A DNA stretch of 64,000 nucleotides, taken from NCBI GenBank assembly GCA_045542355.1, contig JAZQKX010000036.1, positions 34,066-98,065 of the forward strand, written 5' to 3'. The notes below the pieces were generated by a model that saw nothing but the letters and a program-made list of their open reading frames with translations, did no database searches and had not been told where the DNA came from. Origin of the DNA: UMGS1532 sp045542355. GTDB lineage: Bacteria > Bacillota > Clostridia > Oscillospirales > Acutalibacteraceae. Both the position numbers and the translations under genes were made by a program. Positions 26,268 through 34,267 of the stretch are shown piece by piece. Positions within the stretch are counted from its first letter, which is position 1. Each line of letters opens with the position of its first letter.

Positions 26268-26636
26268 TTAGTTAAACGGGTCCTCGGGATTGTTCTCGTC
26301 GGTAATGGCTCTGACGGGTGAAGAAAAGGTCAGGGTTTCGTAAATCAGCCTGTCCTCTCCAATCTCCTCCAGTATTGCCGAAACGGTGCAGTATGCAAAG
26401 GTAATCTTCACACCCGCCCTAACAAAGGTTATGTTGAATTTGCTGTAGTCGTAGAAATCGATCATTTCTCTGTTGGGATTGGTGGCAATTCTGCGACGAA
26501 TTTTAATGGTGTAGGGGCAGGGGACGTCCTCTGTTTCCTTAACCTCGGTCCTTTCTATCCAATAATTTGTTACCTGACCGAGAGGTATGGCGTTAACAAA
26601 AATAGCAAATTTGTCGGTATGCTTTGAAAAATCCAT
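26268..26636 (-). CDS. Phage protein of unknown function, last gene of the module
   Basis: A 122-residue beta-rich protein (FAIFVNAIPLGQVTNYWIER, FNITFVRAGVKITFAYCTVS). It lies five bases after the putative tail-terminator gene, where a tail-tube gene would normally be found. It resembles a small tube-like or baseplate-like beta protein only in a general way; I do not recognise the family. No further tail gene follows: the next feature is a terminator. Confidence 0.6.
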   Translation of the reverse strand: MDFSKHTDKFAIFVNAIPLGQVTNYWIERTEVKETEDVPCPYTIKIRRRIATNPNREMIDFYDYSKFNITFVRAGVKITFAYCTVSAILEEIGEDRLIYETLTFSSPVRAITDENNPEDPFN

Positions 26637-26641
26637 TTAAA

Positions 26642-27088
26642 TCACCCCTTCTTTACAACGGTTTCCAGCTTTGCGGTCAGCTCTATTCCTGCTTTCAATA
26701 CCAAGGCTCCCATAGAGCGGTCGTAGGTTATTTCGCCGAGGAACACCTTGATTATGTTAAGTTCGTCAATTCTGAGACAGGAATCTGCTATGACGTCGAA
26801 GGTGTTGTAACAGCTAAGGCTGGATAGACTTTTCGGCACACATATTTTAAGTGCATAGGTACATGCCGCCTTCGCGCCGTAATAGCTGTTGCCGTTGGTG
26901 TCGTTACCCTCAAAGATACCCTCTCCGTATTGAATTTCCGCGCTTTTGAGACCTATCGATACCGTTGGCTGTTCGATGGGGAATTCGGTTAGGGGTACGG
27001 GGAATATCTCCACGGTTTTTATAGAGTTGCAGTTGGTTTTAAAGTGGTTTATAAGAAAATTTGTGATTCCTGTGATGCTATTAAACAT
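26642..27088 (-). CDS. Phage tail-terminator-like / neck protein
   Basis: A 148-residue protein (MFNSITGITNFLINHFKTNC; FPVPLTEFPIEQPTVSIGLK; YALKICVPKSLSSLSCYNTFDVIADSCL). Length, position after the head-closure gene and the alpha-beta arrangement fit tail terminators, which cap the tail tube and join it to the head. The call rests mainly on gene order. Four bases separate it from the upstream gene. Confidence 0.55.
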   Translation of the reverse strand: MFNSITGITNFLINHFKTNCNSIKTVEIFPVPLTEFPIEQPTVSIGLKSAEIQYGEGIFEGNDTNGNSYYGAKAACTYALKICVPKSLSSLSCYNTFDVIADSCLRIDELNIIKVFLGEITYDRSMGALVLKAGIELTAKLETVVKKG

Positions 27089-27092
27089 AAAG

Positions 27093-27428
27093 CTACACCT
27101 CGCTTGTCACACAGGGACGGAGTACCGCCCAGTTGTAGATAGGCTTGGCAAAAAGATATACAGGCTCAAAGCGTTCTACCACGAATTTCTTGGTCTCAAA
27201 GGAAAGCCTGTCGTCGGCTTTAAAGACTATATCGGCGGGGCCGAGATAGAGGAAACAGCCGTCGTCGATTCGTCCCACCTCAGAGGGCTGAAGCTCCACA
27301 TAAAGCTTATTTTTATATCTCAAGGGCTGAATCATGGCGCAGGAGCGGAGGGTCTCGCCGTTGGTGACCACCGAAAAAGGAGAGCCACAATGCTCCAGTA
27401 ATGCCTTTACCTTTTTTTGAATATCCAT
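27093..27428 (-). CDS. Putative phage head-closure / stopper protein
   Basis: A 111-residue beta-barrel-like protein (CGSPFSVVTNGETLRSCAMIQPL; DGCFLYLGPADIVFKADDRLSF). Small proteins of this type and position (after the gp6-like connector) usually form the head-closure ring. No enzymatic motif. Identification is by synteny and general pattern. Confidence 0.6.
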   Translation of the reverse strand: MDIQKKVKALLEHCGSPFSVVTNGETLRSCAMIQPLRYKNKLYVELQPSEVGRIDDGCFLYLGPADIVFKADDRLSFETKKFVVERFEPVYLFAKPIYNWAVLRPCVTSEV

Positions 27429-27439
27429 AAAACACCCTC

Positions 27440-27808
27440 CTATACTCCGCCGATGCTTTTGAATTTCACACCCGTTTTGAGATAGGGCGCGGCATCCGAA
27501 AGGGATAGATTAAGCAGTTCGGTTAAGGTTGCTTTGAATTTTTCGGGCTCCATATCCAATCTCACATCTCCCGCCTTAAAGGTGGAGTAATGGGTGAATT
27601 CATCGGTTATGGAAAATCTATAATATGCCAACACAGCGGCGGCAAAATACAGTTCGGGAATATTATCCACTATCATGTTGCTGTTTCGCACCCTTGACTG
27701 CAGGGAGTTTATCGCGGGAACACAGTATTTCAGCCCAGTATCGGCATCATCCACGTGGGATAGCTCTCTGAACCAGTTGAGAGTGTTTCTGCTTGGAGTG
27801 TTTTCCAT
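27440..27808 (-). CDS. Phage head-tail connector (gp6/YqbG-like)
   Basis: A 122-residue, mostly helical protein that begins MENTPSRNTLNWFRELSHVD and contains IPELYFAAAVLAYYRFSITDEF, resembling the HK97 gp6-like adaptor that binds below the portal. I start it at ATG 27808 (GCGAGGAAAA upstream). A longer frame to 27853 would cross a hairpin and lacks a ribosome site. Its leader shares 20 identical bases with the leader of the major capsid gene. Confidence 0.65.
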   Translation of the reverse strand: MENTPSRNTLNWFRELSHVDDADTGLKYCVPAINSLQSRVRNSNMIVDNIPELYFAAAVLAYYRFSITDEFTHYSTFKAGDVRLDMEPEKFKATLTELLNLSLSDAAPYLKTGVKFKSIGGV

Positions 27809-27813
27809 TAATT

Positions 27814-27833
27814 TTCCTCGCTTTCTTACATTA
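27814..27833 (-). repeat. 20-bp repeat in translation-initiation region, copy 1
   Basis: Identical over 20 bases to 28924-28943. Both copies lie directly upstream of a phage gene and contain AAAGCGAGGAA, the ribosome site. In the second copy the same bases include the end of the decoration-protein gene (ATG TAA), so this copy looks like a duplicated gene boundary. Confidence 0.8.
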
Positions 27834-27841
27834 GCTATACA

Positions 27842-27875
27842 GTCGGCACCCAATATTTCGGGCGCCGACCTTTTT
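27842..27875 (+). terminator. Plus-oriented hairpin inside the minus-strand phage module
   Basis: Stem GTCGGCACCC / GGGCGCCGAC around AATATTTC, then CTTTTT on the plus strand. In the sense (minus) direction it follows the major capsid gene but has no T-run, so it may protect the capsid mRNA 3' end or tune expression of the connector, while stopping antisense transcription. Confidence 0.65.
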
Positions 27876-27906
27876 GTGTTGATGTAAAACAGTAGTGATT
27901 CAGAGG

Positions 27907-28917
27907 TTAGTTAAGAGAAAGCACCTTGGAGGCATCGGTAAAGATTTTTGCGAAGCCTGATGTGGTTGTGATGGCGGCTCTCTCCAACTGACGGTCAATC
28001 AGCTTGTCGTAGTCCACTGAAACATCTCCTGCAACCACCATTTCGAGAGCGCAGCTCTTGTCAAGACCGATGAGGTTGCCCTCTTTTACCGCAGAGGAGC
28101 GAATGAACTTAGCGCCAAGGGGAGTGCCCACGTTGCCTGTACCCTGAAAGTTAATTCCGGAAAGGGGATTTTTGAACTCCTCTAAGGAGAGAAGCTTCAT
28201 CATGATGTCAGGGGTGGTGATGATGGTGTTAAGGCAGTAGGGGTCAAGGTCGCTATAGAGCTTAAGCAAGTCGCTGTAGCTGAGAGTTCCTGTCTCTACT
28301 GCTTTCAGCACCTCTGCCGCATTGTTGTTGCCGTCGCCGTCGGTAAGGGTGGCAATAGCGTCCTTCATCTGCTGACGGGCAATGTATGCGCCAATCTGCT
28401 TTAAGGTAACTGTAAAGAGGTCGAGACGCTGGAAGCGGAGAGCCTCATAGGAAGCCACCAACATTCTGCCGCGCTTGTGGAGCTTAACAAGATTTTCATT
28501 TGTGCGGATGTTGGTTTCGGGGATGATAGCGCCCTCGGCAACGTCCTTAAGCTCCTTTTCCTCGTCGGTAGGCTGAGAGGTGATACTGCGATAATCCATA
28601 CTGTCGATATTTGTAACGGTTGCTACAATATCCTTAAGACAGTCGGCTTCCTCCATACCGAGGCGTACCGCACGGCTCACATATTCGGGGAAGAGAGCGG
28701 CGGAGTCGGAGGTCTGGAAAAACTTCTGCACAGGGTCGGAAGCCATTCCGTTTACCTTTATGTCAAATCTTTTGAGCTGACGGTTGAATGCGTCCAAGCC
28801 CTCAAGGGATGTGCCCTTGTAGTTTTCGTCTGGGTCGAGGGATTCCAAGACCGCTGTAAAGGATTTTCCGGGCACGGCATACATGCCCTTTTCAAGTTTA
28901 AGATTTTCGTAACTCAT
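27907..28917 (-). CDS. Phage major capsid protein (HK97-fold type)
   Basis: A 336-residue protein. An N-terminal ~60 residues are followed by LFPEYVSRAVRLGMEE, NIDSMDYRSITSQPTDEEKELKDVAEGAIIPE, and VKLHKRGRMLVASYEALRF, which resemble the N-arm, E-loop and P-domain order of XkdG-like capsid proteins. A second half contains ITTPDIMMKLLSLEEFKNPL and ends with FAKIFTDASKVLSLN. It follows the decoration gene as expected. All structural features are intact and no frameshift is seen. Confidence 0.8.
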   Translation of the reverse strand: MSYENLKLEKGMYAVPGKSFTAVLESLDPDENYKGTSLEGLDAFNRQLKRFDIKVNGMASDPVQKFFQTSDSAALFPEYVSRAVRLGMEEADCLKDIVATVTNIDSMDYRSITSQPTDEEKELKDVAEGAIIPETNIRTNENLVKLHKRGRMLVASYEALRFQRLDLFTVTLKQIGAYIARQQMKDAIATLTDGDGNNNAAEVLKAVETGTLSYSDLLKLYSDLDPYCLNTIITTPDIMMKLLSLEEFKNPLSGINFQGTGNVGTPLGAKFIRSSAVKEGNLIGLDKSCALEMVVAGDVSVDYDKLIDRQLERAAITTTSGFAKIFTDASKVLSLN

Positions 28918-28923
28918 TAATTG

Positions 28924-28943
28924 TTCCTCGCTTTCTTACATTA
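28924..28943 (-). repeat. 20-bp repeat in translation-initiation region, copy 2
   Basis: Identical to 27814-27833. Here it overlaps the last codons and stop of the decoration gene and supplies the GAGGAA ribosome site of the capsid gene. Confidence 0.8.
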
Positions 28944-29274
28944 AGATTTCAACGGTGGATGCATCGGTATTGACACCGATAACGGTGATGGCTCTGCCGT
29001 CCTCTACCTGTTTGATACCGCCGTTTCCGTCGGCGGCAACCTTTGTGATACCCAATTCCGGGTCGGCGCCTGAATAGGGAAGCTGTGCATAGCCGCTAAC
29101 CTGCACACCGCCGAGGGTACCCCTTGCGTTCACCAGCACACCGATAAACTCATCTCCGTCGGCGGCGGTGGCACAAACATTAGAGTCGCTCATCTTTACG
29201 GGAGCGCCCACTGTGGCGTTTTCGTCGATATAAAGTGTGATAATGCCTTCATTAAAGCCTTTGTTGCTAATCAT
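28936..29274 (-). CDS. Phage head decoration-like protein
   Basis: A 112-residue beta-rich protein with ITLYIDENATVGAPVKMSDS and GEFIGVLVN-type segments (DGDEFIGVLVNARGTLGGVQVSGYAQLPY). This is the pattern of small head-decoration proteins (DUF2190-like) that bind to capsid surfaces. It sits between protease and capsid genes, the usual position. Confidence 0.7.
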   Translation of the reverse strand: MISNKGFNEGIITLYIDENATVGAPVKMSDSNVCATAADGDEFIGVLVNARGTLGGVQVSGYAQLPYSGADPELGITKVAADGNGGIKQVEDGRAITVIGVNTDASTVEILM

Positions 29275-29289
29275 TTATAACATCCTTTC

Positions 29290-30246
29290 CTAAATAACAA
29301 ATTCCTGATTTTGGGTTTTGGTTTCCTGTCTTTCGCGGATAAGCTGGGGGGACAGGGGAGCGCTTTTTTCCAGCGCCTCCCCGAATGCCTTTAGGTTTGC
29401 CGCCGAAAGATTTTCGGTGATGGCGTCCAGCACCTCGGCAGAAAGCTGGGGCAACACATCAGCACAGCCCTTTAAGACCTTTGCTTTAAGCTCGGTTCTG
29501 TAGCAATCGGCGGTGACTTCCATGGCCTCATACTCAGCCTTTAGTACCGCTACCTGTGATGCCGACAGGGTGATTTCACCCTCGCCCATGCTTTTGATAA
29601 TTTCCTTACCGTTCAAGATTTCCACTCCTTCCGTTTTATCCTTGTAGGACTTAATAACACCTGCCCGTCTTTGAGCAGGTACTGCAACGAAGGACCATTC
29701 ATAAGCGTCGGTCGGCTCCACGAGAAGGGCATGGCATCGAGTTTTTTTGATACCTTCGCCGTAAAGCTCACCCTTTTTGTGACCGCAGTGCTCATGTCTT
29801 CGGTCGGCGCCGCAAATCGAGCAGATTTCCTTTGCCACAGAACAGCCCACGCTTACCTCTTTTAAAATACCGGCTTCAAGCCTTTCGATTAACTCTTGAG
29901 TTTTGGAGGTGCGGGGCATGTAGGCTCTGGCGGTGAGTCTCACATAGGGCTCACCGATGGAGTTGGTCTCTCCTGTTTGCTCCACGGCGCAGCTAAAGGC
30001 ACGGGCAACCTGGTCACTGCTTTTCATAGAATGGTCGAAAATTCCCGTTTTGCCAACGAACATGGACTGAAATTTTTCCAGTGTTTCGGGGGTAAATTGC
30101 TCGAAGTCACGGTCTATGTCGTTGTCGCATAGCACCACCGAAAATATGTATACATCCTCGGCGGTGAGGGTCTTGCGGGAATGCAAGTTGATTAATTTTA
30201 AATCTTCATCAGTGGCGGAGATTTCGCCTAAAAATCCCTTTTGCAA
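29290..30246 (-). CDS. Phage prohead protease / scaffold (XkdF-like)
   Basis: A 318-residue protein with VGKTGIFDHSMKSSDQVARAF (candidate catalytic His) and LKEVSVGCSVAKE (candidate Ser), the arrangement of HK97/XkdF-type capsid maturation proteases. It contains a C-x-x-C...H-x-x-C-x-H cluster (CSICGADRRHEHCGHKKG) probably binding zinc. The C-terminal 130 residues are helical and could serve as scaffold. It would process the capsid protein during assembly. Confidence 0.75.
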   Translation of the reverse strand: MQKGFLGEISATDEDLKLINLHSRKTLTAEDVYIFSVVLCDNDIDRDFEQFTPETLEKFQSMFVGKTGIFDHSMKSSDQVARAFSCAVEQTGETNSIGEPYVRLTARAYMPRTSKTQELIERLEAGILKEVSVGCSVAKEICSICGADRRHEHCGHKKGELYGEGIKKTRCHALLVEPTDAYEWSFVAVPAQRRAGVIKSYKDKTEGVEILNGKEIIKSMGEGEITLSASQVAVLKAEYEAMEVTADCYRTELKAKVLKGCADVLPQLSAEVLDAITENLSAANLKAFGEALEKSAPLSPQLIRERQETKTQNQEFVI

Positions 30247-30250
30247 AATA

Positions 30251-31396
30251 TCAATTCCTTTCCTGATTTTCTGTAGAATTTGCCTGTGCCCTGAGGAGAG
30301 CGGCTTTGGCTTCTTCTAATTCGTCTTGTAGATTAATATCGTCCCAACAAATCTGGAAGTCACAGCTATATCCACAGGCTCTGAGTTGCCACATACAGAT
30401 TCTGCGGATAACGGGATTGAGCAAAGCGCGGTAGCTTTCCAGCTCACTGGTGAGGATATCCGCCTGTTGTTGGGACATTCGCTCGGTGGTGGACCAGGAA
30501 AGACCCAGCATAAATGGGGGTATTCCTAGCTTTGCGATGACCTGTTCTAAAAGATGTCGCACAGGCACCTCGGAATCCAGCACCTGATTATCAGCGCCGA
30601 TTACCTTTACGTTAACGTCACCCACCGCCACAAAATCCTTGACTCCCTCGGTGGAGCTCATGGCACGGGACCATTCCTCGGAAATTTCCGAAACCGTGTC
30701 GGAGGACAGGGTGTTTTCCAGCACCGAGCCGCTGGGCTTGTAGGTCACAGCATAGCGAAGATTTCCCACACGCTCCCAGTTAGTGCCGATAGAATTGAAG
30801 ATTTTAAGGAGAATGGAGCTTACAAAGGGCAGACCTTTAAGTATGGAATTTCCCTTTGCCGATTCAGGCAGAGGATTGAGGGCGCTGAGGAGAATTCTCT
30901 CTTGATTGGCGATGGGCACAAGGTTTCCGCCCTCCCTTGTGCAGACCGTGACAGAGAGTGGGTCATAGTCGGTTAGCAGCTCAATGTTCTTGTTGTGGGC
31001 GCACCAAAGCGCCGCAATTTCGCCGTTTCTATACGGCACTATCTCTGCTACCGCTGTTCCCCAGGTGAGAAGTCTGTCAAGGTAGGCGTTTATAAATGCG
31101 TTGATTCCCGCTCCGCTGTATCCTACCTTTACATCGGCGAGAAAATTCTCCAGCATACGCTTTGCCGCCGCGTTACTGCAGGAAACATGGAAGCTTCCTA
31201 TAAGCCTCACTATCTTGCTTACAGCGGCATCGATTACGGGAATCGCCTCCCGTAATGAGTCATAAAGCTCTAAGTCAGCAGTGGCAAGGGGCACATATCT
31301 TTCTAAGTGTGAGAAGGGCTGACCCTTGCTCCTTGCCGTCTGCACCGTCACGGCGGTGGGAGGCCTTTTTTCCTGTTGTTCCTTTTTTCTTTTCAT
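30251..31396 (-). CDS. Phage portal protein
   Basis: A 381-residue portal. Recognisable parts are VPLATADLELYDSLREAIPVIDAAVSKIVRLIGSF at the start, AHNKNIELLTDYDPLSVTVC in the wing, and LEQVIAKLGIPPFMLGLSWSTTERMSQQQADILTSEL near the end, a conserved helix of portal proteins. It forms the dodecameric DNA entry ring and contacts the terminase. It is shorter than typical SPP1-type portals (~450-500) but comparable to small siphophage ones. Confidence 0.82.
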   Translation of the reverse strand: MKRKKEQQEKRPPTAVTVQTARSKGQPFSHLERYVPLATADLELYDSLREAIPVIDAAVSKIVRLIGSFHVSCSNAAAKRMLENFLADVKVGYSGAGINAFINAYLDRLLTWGTAVAEIVPYRNGEIAALWCAHNKNIELLTDYDPLSVTVCTREGGNLVPIANQERILLSALNPLPESAKGNSILKGLPFVSSILLKIFNSIGTNWERVGNLRYAVTYKPSGSVLENTLSSDTVSEISEEWSRAMSSTEGVKDFVAVGDVNVKVIGADNQVLDSEVPVRHLLEQVIAKLGIPPFMLGLSWSTTERMSQQQADILTSELESYRALLNPVIRRICMWQLRACGYSCDFQICWDDINLQDELEEAKAALLRAQANSTENQERN

Positions 31397-31405
31397 AAGA
31401 TTTAA

Positions 31406-32659
31406 TCAAATCCTTTCTCTTTTTACCGACCCCACTATCCGTCCCATGCTACCGCCGAAAATCACGGTGGAAACAAAATATCTCATATCGTCCATAGCGT
31501 GGTCGTTTTCCTTTTTGGGGCAGTCCTTGGCGCCACCCTCCTCCCAACGGTAGAGACCGAACTCCCGAATTATGTCGTCACAGCCCTTGCAAATCTTGAT
31601 TTTACCCGAGCCCAGAGCATCCGACACACGGCGGATGCCGTCCAGCACATCGTTTTTTGCAGGTATCACGCGATATTTCCCCTCGCGGCGGATGAGGGTT
31701 ATAAATGAGGCGGCGGAGGGGTCGCAGATAACCGCGTCGATTTGTCGGTTTCCGCAAAGTCTCAAAAGGGCGTTATAATATTCGCGGTCGGTAAGCTGTT
31801 GACCCTCCCGTTTAGAATCGTAATAATACTCCTTGATTCTGTACCACACGCCCTCTTTGTATCCCCACAGCCCGAATGAGGAGGGATTGACAGTTCCGTA
31901 GTCGCAGGAGACGTAAAACCTCCCAACCCCATCAGGCACATCAACGCACTGCTTTTCGGAAAAGGCGGGGTAGACCAGCCCTTGATTTGCCACCCAGAGC
32001 CCCTTTACGTATCTTTCATAAAAGGCTCCGCTGTAGAGTCTTTCGTAGCGAGAAATCATCCGACGGGACAGGGAGGGGTTATCTTTCATTGTGAAGTGGA
32101 GATAGTATGCGTTTTTCTCCTCCGCTCTCTTTATCCATTCCTTATAGAACCAATGCTGAGGGTTGTCGGGATTGCAGTTGAACCAGAATTTTGAGCCCTC
32201 CACCGAGCATCGCGCCAATGCCTGATCAACAAAGGAGCGGGGCATAAGCGCCACCTCGTCGAGAAGCACACCGCAAAGGGTCATGCCCTGAATGAGAGAT
32301 GCTGAGGATTCGTCTCTGCCTCCAAACATCCAAAGGGTTATTTTTCGGCGGTTTTTGGTAATTTCAATCTGTCCTCGGCTGGAGACTATATTGCAGTTAA
32401 AGCCTAAATCGGTGAGAATAGGGAGCATGGGACTTATTATGTTTCGTCTCAGGGAAGTGACCGTCTTGCCACACACCGCGAAGTGTCCCTCGGGAAAGGC
32501 GGAAATTCCCCAAAAGACAAAGGAGAGAAACATGCAGAGGGTCTTGCCGCTACGCACCGCCCCGTCGCAGATTATGGCATCCCGCCCTCGGTGGGGAGAG
32601 GAGGGACACCACCAGGTGAGGGCAGAGAGTTGCTTTTTTGAAAAACGTTTGAACTTCAT
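31406..32659 (-). CDS. Phage terminase large subunit (PBSX/XtmB-like)
   Basis: A 417-residue DNA-packaging motor. ATPase: Walker A GAVRSGKT near residue 34, Walker B GVLLDEVALM, and coupling motif WFNCNPDNPQHWFYKEW. Nuclease: VSCDYGTVNPSSFGLWGY (first Asp), AVICDPSAASF (second), NDHAMDDMRYFV (third). All key residues are present, so packaging and cutting activity is expected. It overlaps the small subunit by four bases. Confidence 0.92.
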   Translation of the reverse strand: MKFKRFSKKQLSALTWWCPSSPHRGRDAIICDGAVRSGKTLCMFLSFVFWGISAFPEGHFAVCGKTVTSLRRNIISPMLPILTDLGFNCNIVSSRGQIEITKNRRKITLWMFGGRDESSASLIQGMTLCGVLLDEVALMPRSFVDQALARCSVEGSKFWFNCNPDNPQHWFYKEWIKRAEEKNAYYLHFTMKDNPSLSRRMISRYERLYSGAFYERYVKGLWVANQGLVYPAFSEKQCVDVPDGVGRFYVSCDYGTVNPSSFGLWGYKEGVWYRIKEYYYDSKREGQQLTDREYYNALLRLCGNRQIDAVICDPSAASFITLIRREGKYRVIPAKNDVLDGIRRVSDALGSGKIKICKGCDDIIREFGLYRWEEGGAKDCPKKENDHAMDDMRYFVSTVIFGGSMGRIVGSVKRERI

Positions 32660-33141
32660 TCCTCATCACTTCCCAATGTGGCGGCGCTTCTCTCCAGAGC
32701 CTCAAAGAAGCCCTCCTCACCGTTTTCGGCTGTAGCTTCGGCGAGTTCACCTAACTTAATCAGCGCTTTCATGCGGTCGAACAGTTTGACCTCCACTCCG
32801 TTTTTTGAATATTTGAGTTCGGAGATAAGCATCAGATCCATCTTTTCAGGCTCTAAATCGGCAATGTTTTCCGCTGTCATCAGCCGTATCACATCGCTAA
32901 GGTCGCCGAAAGCCAAGCGCCTCAGTCCCGCCTCCACTTCCCCTCGTCGGGTTTTGGGGTGGGTAAGCTCCTCTATGCGGTCTCGAATTTTAGATTTTGA
33001 AAGAAGCTTCAGTCCATCCTTTTCGGGGTGGGGGAGCCCCGCCCTTGCCGCAGCCTCTTTAGGGGAATAATGCACCGCCGAATAGAGGCAGAATAATTCT
33101 TCCTTGCCGTTCAGCCGAGTTTTGTTCTTTTTATCCGTAAT
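32656..33141 (-). CDS. Phage terminase small subunit, probable ATT start
   Basis: A small terminase subunit that recognises the packaging site. A conventional start would be GTG 33075, giving 139 residues. However, homologous-looking helix-turn-helix sequence continues in frame upstream (LNGKEELFCLYSAVHYSPKEA), and a strong site GAAAGGTGA lies at 33144-33152, just ahead of an ATT codon at 33141 that follows an in-frame TGA. I therefore give 33141 (161 residues). The end overlaps the large subunit start (32656-32659). If ATT is not used, take 33075. Confidence 0.75.
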   Translation of the reverse strand: MTDKKNKTRLNGKEELFCLYSAVHYSPKEAAARAGLPHPEKDGLKLLSKSKIRDRIEELTHPKTRRGEVEAGLRRLAFGDLSDVIRLMTAENIADLEPEKMDLMLISELKYSKNGVEVKLFDRMKALIKLGELAEATAENGEEGFFEALERSAATLGSDEE

Positions 33142-33279
33142 TCATCACCTTTCTTTTTCCGATAATGTGGCGGTGAGCATTGGTCGGAATAATCCTGACC
33201 TGATTTTAAAGGCAGGGTTTTCACCTTTGCTTAAACTAAGTATGTCGCCGCTAAATATCCCCCTGTGTTGGATGGATTT

Positions 33280-33316
33280 GTTGCAGTATTTAATGCAACG
33301 GTTACAGATTTGTAAC
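33280..33316. promoter_or_regulatory. Two adjacent palindromes upstream of the terminase genes
   Basis: GTTGCA-N8-TGCAAC (33280-33299) and GTTACA-GATT-TGTAAC (33301-33316) lie side by side in the 33142-33347 gap. They may be regulator-binding sites controlling the phage module, or a remnant of an attachment region. No clear -35/-10 pair for the module is seen. Confidence 0.4.
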
Positions 33317-33347
33317 TTTATTTATGTGTAACGCGACACACAAGTGC

Positions 33348-33395
33348 AAAAAATAACCCCCTCGGGTCAGTACCATGAGGCACCCCGAGAGGGTT
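33348..33395 (-). terminator. Terminator of the zinc transporter operon
   Basis: On the minus strand, arms AACCCTCTCGGG and CCCGAGGGGGTT (one T-G pair) are followed by ATTTTTT. It lies 23 bases after the permease stop, which separates the zinc operon from the phage module downstream. Confidence 0.85.
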
Positions 33396-33418
33396 GAAAA
33401 TATTTATTTTAAATTTGT

Positions 33419-34267
33419 TCAGGATTTACTGTCGATTATTTTTTCATATAGTGTGAGCAAGGCGTATACCAGAATGTTCATGCATATCACCGCAGGACCT
33501 GTCTGCAGACTGTAGGCGCAGGCAAAAACCAAGGCGGGGACAAAACAGACCACCGAGATTATCGCCGATGCGATAACCGTTCCGCGGAAGCTTTTCGCAA
33601 TCCGCATGGCGGAAAGTGGCGGGAATATAACAAGTCCCGAAATCAGTATCGCTCCCATAAGTCGCATTCCTACCACTATTGTAACGGCGGTGAGGAGGGC
33701 TAAGAGAAGACGATAAAAGCTTACCTTTATACCGGTTGCATAGGAAAAGCTTTCGTCGAAGGTAACGGCGAAAATTTTATTGAACATAAGGCTGAATATG
33801 AGAAGCACAACAAGAGAAAGAGCTACGCTGAAAACCATATCCTTGGTGGTGATGGTAATGAGAGAAGCCGAACCGAAAAGGCTGGTACAGGCATCTCCTG
33901 CAGTGCCTCCTGTGAGATTGAAAATCAAAGTACCAACCGCCATAGAGCCCGTAGAGAAACAGGCAATAGCCGCGTCGCCGCCTATCTTGCTGTCACCTGA
34001 AATTCTCAGTAGCAGAAAAGCCGCAATCAGCACAAGGGGTATGGACAGTTCCATGGAATACCTACCGCCAAGTCCCAGTGCCGAAGCCACCGCCAATGCG
34101 GCATAGCCGACATGGGAAAGTCCGTCACCTATCATGGAGCAACGTTTAAGTACAAGGCAAACCCCAAGGAGTGAGGCGCAAAGGGAAACCATTATTCCCA
34201 CTGTGAGGGCGGTGAGTATAATTTTTAAGATATCGGGATTTTCTAAAAGCATCAGCAGATTATTCAT
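33419..34267 (-). CDS. Zinc/manganese ABC transporter permease (ZnuB-like)
   Basis: A 282-residue ABC-3 family permease with eight or nine helices. It includes VCLVLKRCSMIGDGLSHVGYAALAVASALGL, the family's signature near the second helix, and GMRLMGAILISGLVIFPPLSA. I take ATG 34267 with GGAGGTAAGG upstream; it overlaps the ATPase stop by 8 bases. It forms the membrane channel of the importer encoded with the ATPase and binding protein. Confidence 0.93.
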   Translation of the reverse strand: MNNLLMLLENPDILKIILTALTVGIMVSLCASLLGVCLVLKRCSMIGDGLSHVGYAALAVASALGLGGRYSMELSIPLVLIAAFLLLRISGDSKIGGDAAIACFSTGSMAVGTLIFNLTGGTAGDACTSLFGSASLITITTKDMVFSVALSLVVLLIFSLMFNKIFAVTFDESFSYATGIKVSFYRLLLALLTAVTIVVGMRLMGAILISGLVIFPPLSAMRIAKSFRGTVIASAIISVVCFVPALVFACAYSLQTGPAVICMNILVYALLTLYEKIIDSKS

